Assembly: GCA_002373715.1 (NCBI GenBank) | Contig: DFLI01000122.1 | Span: 1 to 15,383 of the forward strand | Source: Bacteroidales bacterium UBA3623 | Lineage (GTDB): Bacteria > Bacteroidota > Bacteroidia > Bacteroidales > UBA932 | Direction of reading: 5' to 3' | Length of the DNA stretch: 15,383 nucleotides | Notes under the pieces: generated by a model | What the model saw: only the letters and a program-made list of their open reading frames with translations | What the model was told of the DNA's origin: nothing | The model's database searches: none | Part shown: positions 1-5,958 of the stretch, in pieces | Position numbering within the stretch: the first letter of the stretch is position 1 | Layout: the number at the start of each line of letters is the position of its first letter | Made by a program: the position numbers and the translations under genes

Positions 1-470
1 GCAATGATAAGCGGACGGGAAGGGTCTCTTTTGGCCAGGAAATGGTCGAAGGCCTCGCAGACATCGGTCATGGACAGGCGGGTGCGGTCGTAGATTACTT
101 CGTCGCTACGGCTCTCCCAGGCCTCAATGGTGGTGTGACGGTAGTAGGGCGCATAGAAACGGTTACCCGGAGCCATGTAGGCCGCCACTCCGGCCATCTC
201 CGTGGCCATGTGTTCCCGGTGCGTGGGGTTCCAAACATCGGCATAATGGCACACCAGACTGTCGGGGCTTGTCCAGTCCATCTCCCAGGTGGAAACCACG
301 TAGAAGACATCGGCCCCGCTGCCTTCGGGGTCTTCATCGGCCGTGTACCACATGAGGGGGTTGGCATAATCCGGCGGGACGGGAATAAACGCTGTCTTTT
401 TCACCTGCTTACAGGAAAAAGAGAGCACCAGCGCCAACAGAAGGAGGAAGAAAGTAGCGTTCTTTTTCAT
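1..470 (-). CDS. DUF3089 family lipoprotein, alpha/beta-hydrolase-like (3' part missing)
   Basis: The reading frame runs open from an ATG at 470 to the window edge, giving 156 visible codons with no stop, so the C-terminal part lies outside. The start is a hydrophobic signal peptide ending in Ser-Cys-Lys with Cys20 as the likely lipidated residue, so an envelope lipoprotein is inferred. The mature part has the pattern I associate with DUF3089: a DVFYVVSTW strand, an ADVWNP stretch, a YAPYYRH motif and the helix DVCEAFDHFLAKRDPSRPLIIA. In this family the last segment leads straight into a Gly-x-Ser-x-Gly nucleophile elbow, which would fall just beyond position 1. The family is thought to be alpha/beta-hydrolase-like, with no established substrate. 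A TATCTTTG promoter element lies 9 nt before the start codon. The family call is fairly secure; enzyme activity is inference because no catalytic residue is visible. Confidence 0.8.
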   Translation of the reverse strand, partial: MKKNATFFLLLLALVLSFSCKQVKKTAFIPVPPDYANPLMWYTADEDPEGSGADVFYVVSTWEMDWTSPDSLVCHYADVWNPTHREHMATEMAGVAAYMAPGNRFYAPYYRHTTIEAWESRSDEVIYDRTRLSMTDVCEAFDHFLAKRDPSRPLII

Positions 471-478
471 AGCAAAGC

Positions 479-507
479 CAAAGATAGTGTTTTTTTATTG
501 GATACAA
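479..507 (-). promoter_or_regulatory. Promoter of the DUF3089 lipoprotein gene
   Basis: Read on the minus strand, 486-479 is TATCTTTG, a perfect match to the Bacteroidetes -7 consensus TAnnTTTG. A TTG at 507-505 is a possible -33 element with an 18-nt spacer. The start codon at 470 is only 9 nt from the end of the -7 box, so the mRNA leader would be a few bases at most. Confidence 0.6.
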
Positions 508-512
508 TTCCA

Positions 513-520
513 TATTTTTG
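513..520 (+). promoter_or_regulatory. -7 promoter element for the DUF4298 gene
   Basis: TATTTTTG matches the Bacteroidetes -7 consensus and lies 24 nt before the ATG at 544. No convincing -33 element is seen at the usual distance upstream. It shares the 73-bp divergent intergenic region with the DUF3089 promoter. Confidence 0.5.
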
Positions 521-543
521 TACTTAGCATATAACCAACCGCT

Positions 544-969
544 ATGAAGGAAAAGAACGATCTTGACAAAAAGCTATCTAAGAGCCTGGAAGAAATGAAG
601 GCCCTGGTAGAAGAGGGACAGGCTGCTCTGGAAGCCAAATTCTCCCCCGCAGAGCTGCGTGTTGCCCGCAACAGCAGTCACTACAAGAAACTCAAAGAGG
701 CTGTAGACAGCACACTCATGGGCCTGGATCTTTTAATGGCCGAGTGGGACAACATTGCCCTCCTGGACGAATACCTGGACTCCGGGGACTGGCAGAAAGA
801 CTTTGAGGCCGATGAACGCGGAGAAATCAGCAAGAAGATTCCACGGGACGTACTTAGTGAAGATGCTCTCTACAACACCCTGGAAGACTTGTACGACGCC
901 TTCGCCCAGATGAAGACCATCGTAGAGCACGTAGATTTCCCGGAAGGGGAAGAAACCCAGGCCAATTAA
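544..969 (+). CDS. DUF4298 domain protein, small and cytoplasmic
   Basis: This is a 141-residue acidic, mostly helical protein without signal peptide or membrane segment. The C-terminal part has the pattern I associate with DUF4298: a leucine-rich region with ALLDEYLDSGDWQKDFEADE, followed by the VLSEDALYNTLED motif that is typical of the family. The N-terminal 45 residues are rich in Lys and Glu and could form a coiled coil. No function is established for the family and none can be read from the neighbours: the upstream gene is divergent and the downstream ABC-F gene is convergent. The TAA stop at 967-969 directly abuts the stop of the convergent gene, leaving no intergenic bases. The ATG at 544 is the first in frame after the promoter. 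The family call is from remembered motif pattern. Confidence 0.75.
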   Translation: MKEKNDLDKKLSKSLEEMKALVEEGQAALEAKFSPAELRVARNSSHYKKLKEAVDSTLMGLDLLMAEWDNIALLDEYLDSGDWQKDFEADERGEISKKIPRDVLSEDALYNTLEDLYDAFAQMKTIVEHVDFPEGEETQAN

Positions 970-2760
970 TTATTCCGACAATTCCAACCAACGAAGCTCG
1001 GCGGCATCCAGTTCTTCCTGGAGGCTGCCGTATCGTGTAGATGCTTCCTGAAGCTCGGTGGCGCTGAGGGTGCCGCCGGAAAGCTTGGCTTCCAAATCGG
1101 CCTTTTCCTGTTCCAGCCTGGGAAGCAGCTCTTCCAGGGCTTTCAGCTCCTGCTGCTCTTTCCAGGACAGCTTACGCTTGGCAGATGCCGGGTCAGAGCC
1201 CGGCATGAGGGTTTTGGCCTTCTTTTCCACCGGTTTTTTCTCATCGGCCTTCTGGGCGGCTTCGTAGTCCTTGATAAAGGTGCGGTACTCGGTGTAATTG
1301 CCCACGAAATCCTTCACCACGCCGTCCCCGCAGAAGACGAACAGATGGTCTACCAAACGGTCCAGGAAATGGCGGTCGTGGGAAACGATAACCAGGGAGC
1401 CCTTGTATTCCAGCAGGTATTCTTCCAGGATTTCCAGGGTAACTATATCCAGGTCGTTGGTAGGTTCGTCCAGAATGAGGAAGTTGGGTTGCTGAAGGAG
1501 GATGGTAAGCAGATAAAGCCTTCTTCTTTCACCGCCCGAAAGACGCTCAACGGGGTTGTTAAGCATGTCGTGGGTGAAGAGGAAGCGGCTTAGCAGATGC
1601 GTATCGTTCACCGTTTCCAGCACCGTCTGGCCGGGCTTGAACTGCATGCCGCTCTGGTGGTAATAGCCAATCTTGAGAGATTCTCCCAGGTCTATCACGC
1701 CTTCCAGCGTGCCGCCCATTTCGGGCCTCCAGCCTCCGGTGATAAGGTTCAGGAAAGTGGTTTTTCCGGCGGCGTTACGCCCCACTATTCCCACGCGTTC
1801 GTAACGCTGGAAATTGTAGGAAAAGTGCTTCAAGTAGCACTTCTGTTCCCACCAGAAACTCACGTCCCGGCAATTGATTACCTTATTGCCCAGGTAGGTG
1901 CCTTTGATTTGCGTTTCGGAGAGGTCCACCTTCTTTTGGACGTAGCTGTCATCGGCCCTTTCCTTGATGTCCCAGAAAGCCTGCTTGCGGTATTTGGCCT
2001 TGCCGGTGCGGGCGCAGGGGCTGGCGTGCATCCACTCCAGTTCCCGGCGGTAGAGGTTGCGCACCCGCTCGGTTTCTGCGTTGTAATTGTCTATACGTTC
2101 CTGGCGCTTTTCCAGGAAGTTCATATAGTCTCCGCGGTAGATGTAAATGTTGCCGCGGTCCATTTCCATCACGGTGTTGCACACGCGGTCCAGGAAGTAA
2201 CGGTCGTGCGTTACCATGAACAGCGTGCAGCGGCTGTGTTTGAGGTGAGCCTCCAGGAACTCGATGGCGTCTATATCCAGGTGGTTGGTGGGCTCGTCCA
2301 TGATGTAGAAATCGGCCTCCGAGGCCAGCATCTGCGTAAGCGCCACGCGCTTCACTTCGCCGCCCGAAAGGTCCTTCATGGGCTTATCCGGGTTGGTAAG
2401 GCCAAACTGGGTAAGAAGCTGCGTCACCCGCAGTTCGTACTGCCACAGATGGTCCGTATCCAGGTGCTCCGTCCATTGGGCCGATGAGTCCATAATCTGC
2501 CGGAAGATGCTCTTCTCCGGATCATAGGCATACTCCTGCTCCAGAAAAGCAATGCGGATGTCTTTGAGGAAAAGCACCTTTCCGCCGCTGTCGGAGCTGT
2601 CTTTGCCCGCCAGGATGCGCAGCAGCGAGGTTTTGCCAGTACCGTTAGGAGCAATGAGGGCCACCTTGTCGCCTTCGTTAATGTTGAAGTCGATGTGCTG
2701 GAACAGCACCTTGGGGCCGTAACTCTTGGAAATGTTCTCTATTTGGAGGTAGCTGGGCAT
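970..2760 (-). CDS. uup: ABC-F family ATPase, Uup type
   Basis: The 596-residue protein has two ABC ATPase domains in one chain and no membrane segment, the architecture of ABC-F proteins, which act on the ribosome or on DNA rather than in transport. Domain 1 has Walker A at residues 37-45 (APNGTGKTS, with Ala in place of the usual first Gly), signature LSGGE near 131 and Walker B IMDEPTNHLD near 153. A charged linker at about 215-290 corresponds to the ABC-F interdomain arm. Domain 2 has Walker A GRNAAGKTT near 327, signature LSGGERRR near 407 and Walker B ILDEPTNDLD near 427. Residues 530-596 form a Lys/Glu-rich coiled coil as in Uup, which is why Uup is preferred over EttA or antibiotic-resistance ABC-F types. 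E. coli Uup is linked to precise transposon excision and ribosome function; the exact role here is inference. Monocistronic, divergent from mnmA. Confidence 0.88.
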   Translation of the reverse strand: MPSYLQIENISKSYGPKVLFQHIDFNINEGDKVALIAPNGTGKTSLLRILAGKDSSDSGGKVLFLKDIRIAFLEQEYAYDPEKSIFRQIMDSSAQWTEHLDTDHLWQYELRVTQLLTQFGLTNPDKPMKDLSGGEVKRVALTQMLASEADFYIMDEPTNHLDIDAIEFLEAHLKHSRCTLFMVTHDRYFLDRVCNTVMEMDRGNIYIYRGDYMNFLEKRQERIDNYNAETERVRNLYRRELEWMHASPCARTGKAKYRKQAFWDIKERADDSYVQKKVDLSETQIKGTYLGNKVINCRDVSFWWEQKCYLKHFSYNFQRYERVGIVGRNAAGKTTFLNLITGGWRPEMGGTLEGVIDLGESLKIGYYHQSGMQFKPGQTVLETVNDTHLLSRFLFTHDMLNNPVERLSGGERRRLYLLTILLQQPNFLILDEPTNDLDIVTLEILEEYLLEYKGSLVIVSHDRHFLDRLVDHLFVFCGDGVVKDFVGNYTEYRTFIKDYEAAQKADEKKPVEKKAKTLMPGSDPASAKRKLSWKEQQELKALEELLPRLEQEKADLEAKLSGGTLSATELQEASTRYGSLQEELDAAELRWLELSE

Positions 2761-2764
2761 GGGA

Positions 2765-2796
2765 TTGCAAAGTTAGCACAAAAAATAGTATTTTTG
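2765..2796 (+). promoter_or_regulatory. Promoter of mnmA
   Basis: A TTG at 2765-2767 is followed after 21 nt by TATTTTTG at 2789-2796, a good Bacteroidetes -33/-7 pair. The chosen mnmA start at 2806 is 10 nt downstream of the -7 box. This rules out the in-frame upstream extension to 2695, which would begin inside the uup coding region. Confidence 0.65.
2768..2775 (-). promoter_or_regulatory. -7 promoter element for the ABC-F (uup) gene
   Basis: The minus strand reads TAACTTTG, a match to TAnnTTTG, ending 8 nt before the ATG at 2760. This implies a very short leader. The element directly abuts the -33 TTG of the divergent mnmA promoter (2765-2767), so the two promoters occupy overlapping DNA. 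Confidence 0.6.
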
Positions 2797-2805
2797 CAGA
2801 CAGAA

Positions 2806-4245
2806 ATGGACAAGAGTAAAATCAAGGTTTGCGTAGGGCTTTCCGGCGGGGTGGACTCGTCGGTAGCGGCCTACCTGCTGAAGCAGGAAGGCTATGACGT
2901 GTTTGCCATGTTCATGCAGAACTGGCACGACGCCGACAGCACCCTCCACGGAGACTGCGAGTGGGAAGAAGACCGCTTTGTGGCCGAAATGGTGGCCCGC
3001 AAAATTGGCATCCCCTTCTATTTTGCCGATTTGTCCAAGCAGTACCGCCAGCGCGTGGTAGACTACATGTTTGACGAGTACGCCAAGGGCCGCACGCCCA
3101 ATCCGGACGTCCTGTGCAACCGCGAAATCAAGTTCGACGCCTTCCTCCAGGTAGCCCTCAAATACGGTGCAGACTTCGTTGCCACGGGGCACTACTGCCG
3201 GAAGGAAGAGATTCCCGGTCAAGTCGGGAATGACGGCGTCATGGCCGGCTCCGACCGGCCATCTCCGGTTTACCGGATCCTCGAAGGAACGGACCCTAAT
3301 AAGGACCAGACCTACTTCCTTTGCCAGTTAAGCCAGGAGCAGCTGGCCAAGGCCCTGTTCCCCATTGGCCACCTTACCAAGCCCGAAGTACGGCGCATAG
3401 CCAAGGAGGCAGATTTGCCATCGGCCGAAAAGAAAGATTCCCAGGGCATCTGCTTTGTGGGAAAGGTGGATTTACCCACTTTCCTTAAGCAGAAGCTCAC
3501 CTCCGTGGAGGGAGACGTGGTGGAAGTCTTCGACCCGTATTACGCCACGGACGCCTTGTACCAGTGGCAGCAGGAGAAACTGGGCAGTCTTTTGAAAGAA
3601 GGGCAAACGCTGGAGCGCACCGTTCACTACGCCCCGGAGGAGAAAATCCTTACCTCCGACGGCAAGCCGCTGGGAGAAAGCCCCTTCAGGGCCGATGCCG
3701 TGGCTGCGCTCACAGATGCAGAGTTGAACCACCTGTCGCTGCCCGTCACGTATCAGATTGCCTTTGAGACGGAAACCTACCGCAGCGGCAAGCATCACAT
3801 TAAGAAAACCCGTTACAGGGAGAACCCCTGCGGCCGCATCGTGGGCCGGCACGAGGGCGCTCAGTTCTATACCATTGGCCAACGCAAAGGCCTGGGCATT
3901 GGCGGCCATTCAGAGCCTGTGTTCGTCATTGCCACAGACACAGAGGCCAACCGCGTATACGTGGGAGAAGGCCATCACCACAAGGGGCTCAGCCGTTTCT
4001 GCCTTTGCGTAAGGCCGGAAGAGATTCACTGGATTCGCACAGACCTGGCCATGCAGCCCGGGGAGATGCGCCGCTACCGCGTTCGCATCCGCTACCGCCA
4101 GCCCTTACAAAGTGCCACCCTCCTGATGCGGGAGAGTGGCCTCTATATCCTGTTTGATGAGCCCCAGCGCGGAATCTCCCCCGGTCAGTTTGCCGTGTGG
4201 TACGACGGGCAGGAGATGCTGGGAAGCGGAGTTATTTCTATTTAA
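2806..4245 (+). CDS. mnmA: tRNA-specific 2-thiouridylase MnmA
   Basis: This enzyme uses ATP and a relayed persulfide sulfur to make 2-thiouridine at wobble position 34 of Lys, Glu and Gln tRNAs, in the cytoplasm. Visible motifs are the PP-loop SGGVDSS at residues 13-19, FMQNWHD, NPDVLCN with catalytic Cys104, ATGHY, DPNKDQTYFL, GICFVG with catalytic Cys216, and the C-terminal HEGAQFYTIGQRKGLGIGG and RYRQPLQ blocks. From the ATG at 2806 the protein is 479 residues, against roughly 360-380 usual. Two stretches explain the excess. Residues 135-154 are encoded by a palindromic repeat lying in frame between ATGHY and the KDQ motif. Residues 232-342 form a long insert before GRIVGRHEG, at a site where, as I recall, Bacteroidetes homologs carry shorter inserts. 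All catalytic residues are kept, so it should be active. The gene has its own promoter and overlaps the convergent SGNH hydrolase gene by 8 bp at the stop. Confidence 0.95.
   Translation: MDKSKIKVCVGLSGGVDSSVAAYLLKQEGYDVFAMFMQNWHDADSTLHGDCEWEEDRFVAEMVARKIGIPFYFADLSKQYRQRVVDYMFDEYAKGRTPNPDVLCNREIKFDAFLQVALKYGADFVATGHYCRKEEIPGQVGNDGVMAGSDRPSPVYRILEGTDPNKDQTYFLCQLSQEQLAKALFPIGHLTKPEVRRIAKEADLPSAEKKDSQGICFVGKVDLPTFLKQKLTSVEGDVVEVFDPYYATDALYQWQQEKLGSLLKEGQTLERTVHYAPEEKILTSDGKPLGESPFRADAVAALTDAELNHLSLPVTYQIAFETETYRSGKHHIKKTRYRENPCGRIVGRHEGAQFYTIGQRKGLGIGGHSEPVFVIATDTEANRVYVGEGHHHKGLSRFCLCVRPEEIHWIRTDLAMQPGEMRRYRVRIRYRQPLQSATLLMRESGLYILFDEPQRGISPGQFAVWYDGQEMLGSGVISI
3208..3265 (+). repeat. Composite palindromic element inside mnmA (two inverted hairpins, in frame)
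   Basis: Two adjacent perfect inverted repeats occur. ATTCCCG at 3211-3217 pairs with CGGGAAT at 3225-3231 around a 7-nt loop. ATGGCCGG at 3241-3248 pairs with CCGGCCAT at 3255-3262 around a 6-nt loop. They flank a short palindrome, TGACG-G-CGTCA (3231-3241). The whole block is itself palindromic: its left half and the reverse complement of its right half both begin GAGAT, share CCGGTC at the same offset and end ATGACG. It thus looks like two units of about 28 bp in opposite orientation, like a REP/BIME pair. It is read in mnmA frame as residues 135-154, where MnmA homologs have a short loop. This organisation resembles the Rickettsia palindromic elements that insert in frame in genes. Only one copy is visible here, so mobility is inference. 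Confidence 0.75.
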
Positions 4246-4906
4246 GATTCTCCAGCAGATACCTTTCCATGAGCACATAGCCGGCTTCCGTAGGATGCAC
4301 GGTGTCTTCGCTCAGGCCCTCTTTGATTTTGCCGTCCTCTCCGGCAAGCACGGTACCGTAATCAATATAGGTGACGCCGTGACGGGTGCAGAAAGCCTTC
4401 AGACGGGCATTGAGGCTGCAAACCTTTTCAAACACATCCGTCACTTCTTTACGCCAGCGAAGGTTATAGGAGGGCAGCACGCCGCAAACCACGGGGCGTA
4501 TTCCGTTGGCCCAGGACAGCTCTACCATACTGATAATATTGCTGTAGGTGAGGTCTTCTATGTAAGGGTCTCCCAGGTTGTAAGCTATGTCGTTAATGCC
4601 GGCCAGGATAACCACCACAGAGGCGTCTATGTCAATGACGTCCTGGCAGAAACGGAGCAGCATCTGGGAAGTCTCTTCCCCGCTGATGCCTCGGCCAATG
4701 AAGCCGTTCTCCTCAAAGAAGCCAGGGCGCCGTTCTGCCCAGACATCCGTGATGGAATCTCCCATGAGCACCACACGGGGACCGCAGCACACTTTGGGGA
4801 GGGCGGCGTTAGCGGCGGCATAACGGTTCAGGTGAGCAAAACGTTGGGCCGATGCCATCGCTCCCAGCGAGAGCATCAAGGCCAGAACAAGTACGAGTTT
4901 TTTCAT
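4238..4906 (-). CDS. Secreted SGNH/GDSL-family hydrolase
   Basis: The 222-residue protein starts with a Sec signal peptide (about residues 1-20, cleavage near ASA-Q21). The SGNH blocks are all present: block I GDSIT with nucleophile Ser51, block II Gly in RGISGE near residue 73-76, block III GIND with Asn105, and block V DTVHPTEAGY with Asp201 and His204. These form the catalytic Ser-Asp-His triad and oxyanion hole of esterases and acylhydrolases that remove acyl groups, often acetate, from lipids or carbohydrates. The substrate cannot be told from the sequence. The size is typical for a single-domain enzyme. It is apparently monocistronic, and its stop overlaps the end of convergent mnmA by 8 bp. 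A TATCTTTG -7 element lies 29 nt upstream of the ATG. Confidence 0.9.
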   Translation of the reverse strand: MKKLVLVLALMLSLGAMASAQRFAHLNRYAAANAALPKVCCGPRVVLMGDSITDVWAERRPGFFEENGFIGRGISGEETSQMLLRFCQDVIDIDASVVVILAGINDIAYNLGDPYIEDLTYSNIISMVELSWANGIRPVVCGVLPSYNLRWRKEVTDVFEKVCSLNARLKAFCTRHGVTYIDYGTVLAGEDGKIKEGLSEDTVHPTEAGYVLMERYLLENLK

Positions 4907-4934
4907 GGTTGGTTGTGGTCAAAAAAATGTAGAC

Positions 4935-4942
4935 CAAAGATA
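4935..4942 (-). promoter_or_regulatory. -7 promoter element for the SGNH hydrolase gene
   Basis: The minus strand reads TATCTTTG, a perfect TAnnTTTG match, ending 29 nt before the ATG at 4906. No clear -33 element is seen. This is one of the promoters in the window with a conventional-length leader. Confidence 0.55.
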
Positions 4943-4964
4943 ATACTTTTTCGGAAGTTTCCCG

Positions 4965-4972
4965 TATTTTTG
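4965..4972 (+). promoter_or_regulatory. -7 promoter element for lplA
   Basis: TATTTTTG ends only 5 nt before the A of the lplA ATG at 4977. With transcription usually beginning several bases after this element, the message would be leaderless or would start at the initiation codon. No clear -33 match is visible. Confidence 0.55.
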
Positions 4973-4976
4973 TGTT

Positions 4977-5924
4977 ATGAAGTATCTGACGAACCTGCAC
5001 ACGGATCCGCATTGGAACATGGCCTTCGACGAGTATGCGCTGGAAGGCATCCGGTGCCCCGAACCCCTGTTCTACCTCTGGCAGAATGCGCCGGCGGTCA
5101 TTATCGGCCTTAACCAGAGCCCCTATGCAGAGGTAAATCTCCCCTATCTGCAGGAAAAGGGCATCGTGCTGGCCCGGCGGGTTACGGGCGGCGGGGCCGT
5201 ATATCACGATCTGGGGAACCTCAACTACAGCATTGTGGGCCCGCTGGCTCTCATGGAAAACGCCTTTGAGATTATGCCCGAGGCCCTTCGCAAGCTGGGC
5301 GTACCCGCAGAGCGCACCGGTCGCAACGACATTATGGTAGAGGGTCGCAAATGTTCCGGCTATGCCAAGCGCCTGAGCAAAGACCGCATGATGATTCACG
5401 GAACGCTCATGTGGGACGTAGACCTGGACGTACTCACCAAGGCCCTGCAGGTGCCGGGCAGCAAGGTGACGGCCAAGGGCATTGCCTCCGTACGCAGCCG
5501 CGTGGCCAACCTGAAAGAATACCTCCCGCAGTACGCCAGCATGGAAGCCTTCCGCACCGCCCTGCAAGAATTATTGGCCGATGGCGACGCAGAGTTCCCT
5601 CTGGGGGCCGATGACCTTGTGGCAGTGGACCGCGAGGCACGTGAGAAGTTTGGCACCTGGGAGTGGAACTTCGGGCATTCGCCCCAGACTTCCCACTCCT
5701 GCAAGAAAAAATTCGCCTGCGGCACCGTTCAGGTGCTTTACAGCCTGAAGGGCGGGGTGCTGGAAGAGGTTGCCTTTCAGGGAGATTTCCTGGGTAATCG
5801 GCCCGCAGAAGAGTTGGCATCGGCCCTCAAAGGCAAACGCCCCGAAGAGCTGACCACCCTGGATGTGGGCGCCTGGTTTGACGGGCTCACCGCCCCGGAA
5901 TTCGCTTCCCTCTTTGAGGGATAG
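4977..5924 (+). CDS. lplA: Lipoate-protein ligase A
   Basis: This cytoplasmic enzyme activates lipoate with ATP and attaches it to the lipoyl domains of 2-oxoacid dehydrogenases and glycine cleavage H protein. The 315-residue product has the LplA/LipB/BirA fold motifs: WNMAFDEYAL near the start, RRVTGGGAVYHDLGNLNYS beginning at residue 67 (lipoyl-AMP binding), RKCSGYAKR, a MIHGTLMWDVD block, and the SKVTAKGIASVRSRVANL stretch carrying Lys163 and Lys167, one of which should be the substrate-binding lysine. A shorter C-terminal accessory domain follows (about residues 215-315), close to E. coli LplA in overall size (338). The Met start at 4977 is the only one consistent with the conserved N-terminus. 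It stands alone between a divergent gene and an operon with its own promoter, so it probably serves lipoate scavenging for enzymes encoded elsewhere. Confidence 0.93.
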   Translation: MKYLTNLHTDPHWNMAFDEYALEGIRCPEPLFYLWQNAPAVIIGLNQSPYAEVNLPYLQEKGIVLARRVTGGGAVYHDLGNLNYSIVGPLALMENAFEIMPEALRKLGVPAERTGRNDIMVEGRKCSGYAKRLSKDRMMIHGTLMWDVDLDVLTKALQVPGSKVTAKGIASVRSRVANLKEYLPQYASMEAFRTALQELLADGDAEFPLGADDLVAVDREAREKFGTWEWNFGHSPQTSHSCKKKFACGTVQVLYSLKGGVLEEVAFQGDFLGNRPAEELASALKGKRPEELTTLDVGAWFDGLTAPEFASLFEG

Positions 5925-5930
5925 GTTTTT
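5907..5930 (+). terminator. Possible weak intrinsic terminator at the end of lplA
   Basis: TCCCTC-TTT-GAGGGA is a perfect 6-bp hairpin ending at the lplA stop, followed by TAGG and a run of five T. The T-tract is interrupted and the hairpin lies in coding sequence, so termination may be partial. It precedes the promoter of the next operon. Confidence 0.35.
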
Positions 5931-5944
5931 CGGGCTTTTTTTGA

Positions 5945-5952
5945 TATATTTG
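5945..5952 (+). promoter_or_regulatory. -7 promoter element for the six-gene hydrolase operon
   Basis: TATATTTG is a perfect TAnnTTTG match and ends 7 nt before the ATG at 5959. It is the only recognisable promoter upstream of the tightly spaced genes at 5959-13258. No strong -33 element is seen. Confidence 0.6.
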
Positions 5953-5958
5953 TATGCC

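Noticed and set aside
1597..2487. Long plus-strand open frame opposite uup (296 codons)
   Set aside because: It is the antisense shadow of a well-supported ABC-F gene with all ATPase motifs; GC-rich codon use keeps the opposite frame open.
2695..2805. Upstream in-frame extension of mnmA
   Set aside because: The extension lies within the uup coding region and upstream of the TATTTTTG promoter element; the MDKSKIKVCVGLSGG start at 2806 matches the conserved MnmA N-terminus.
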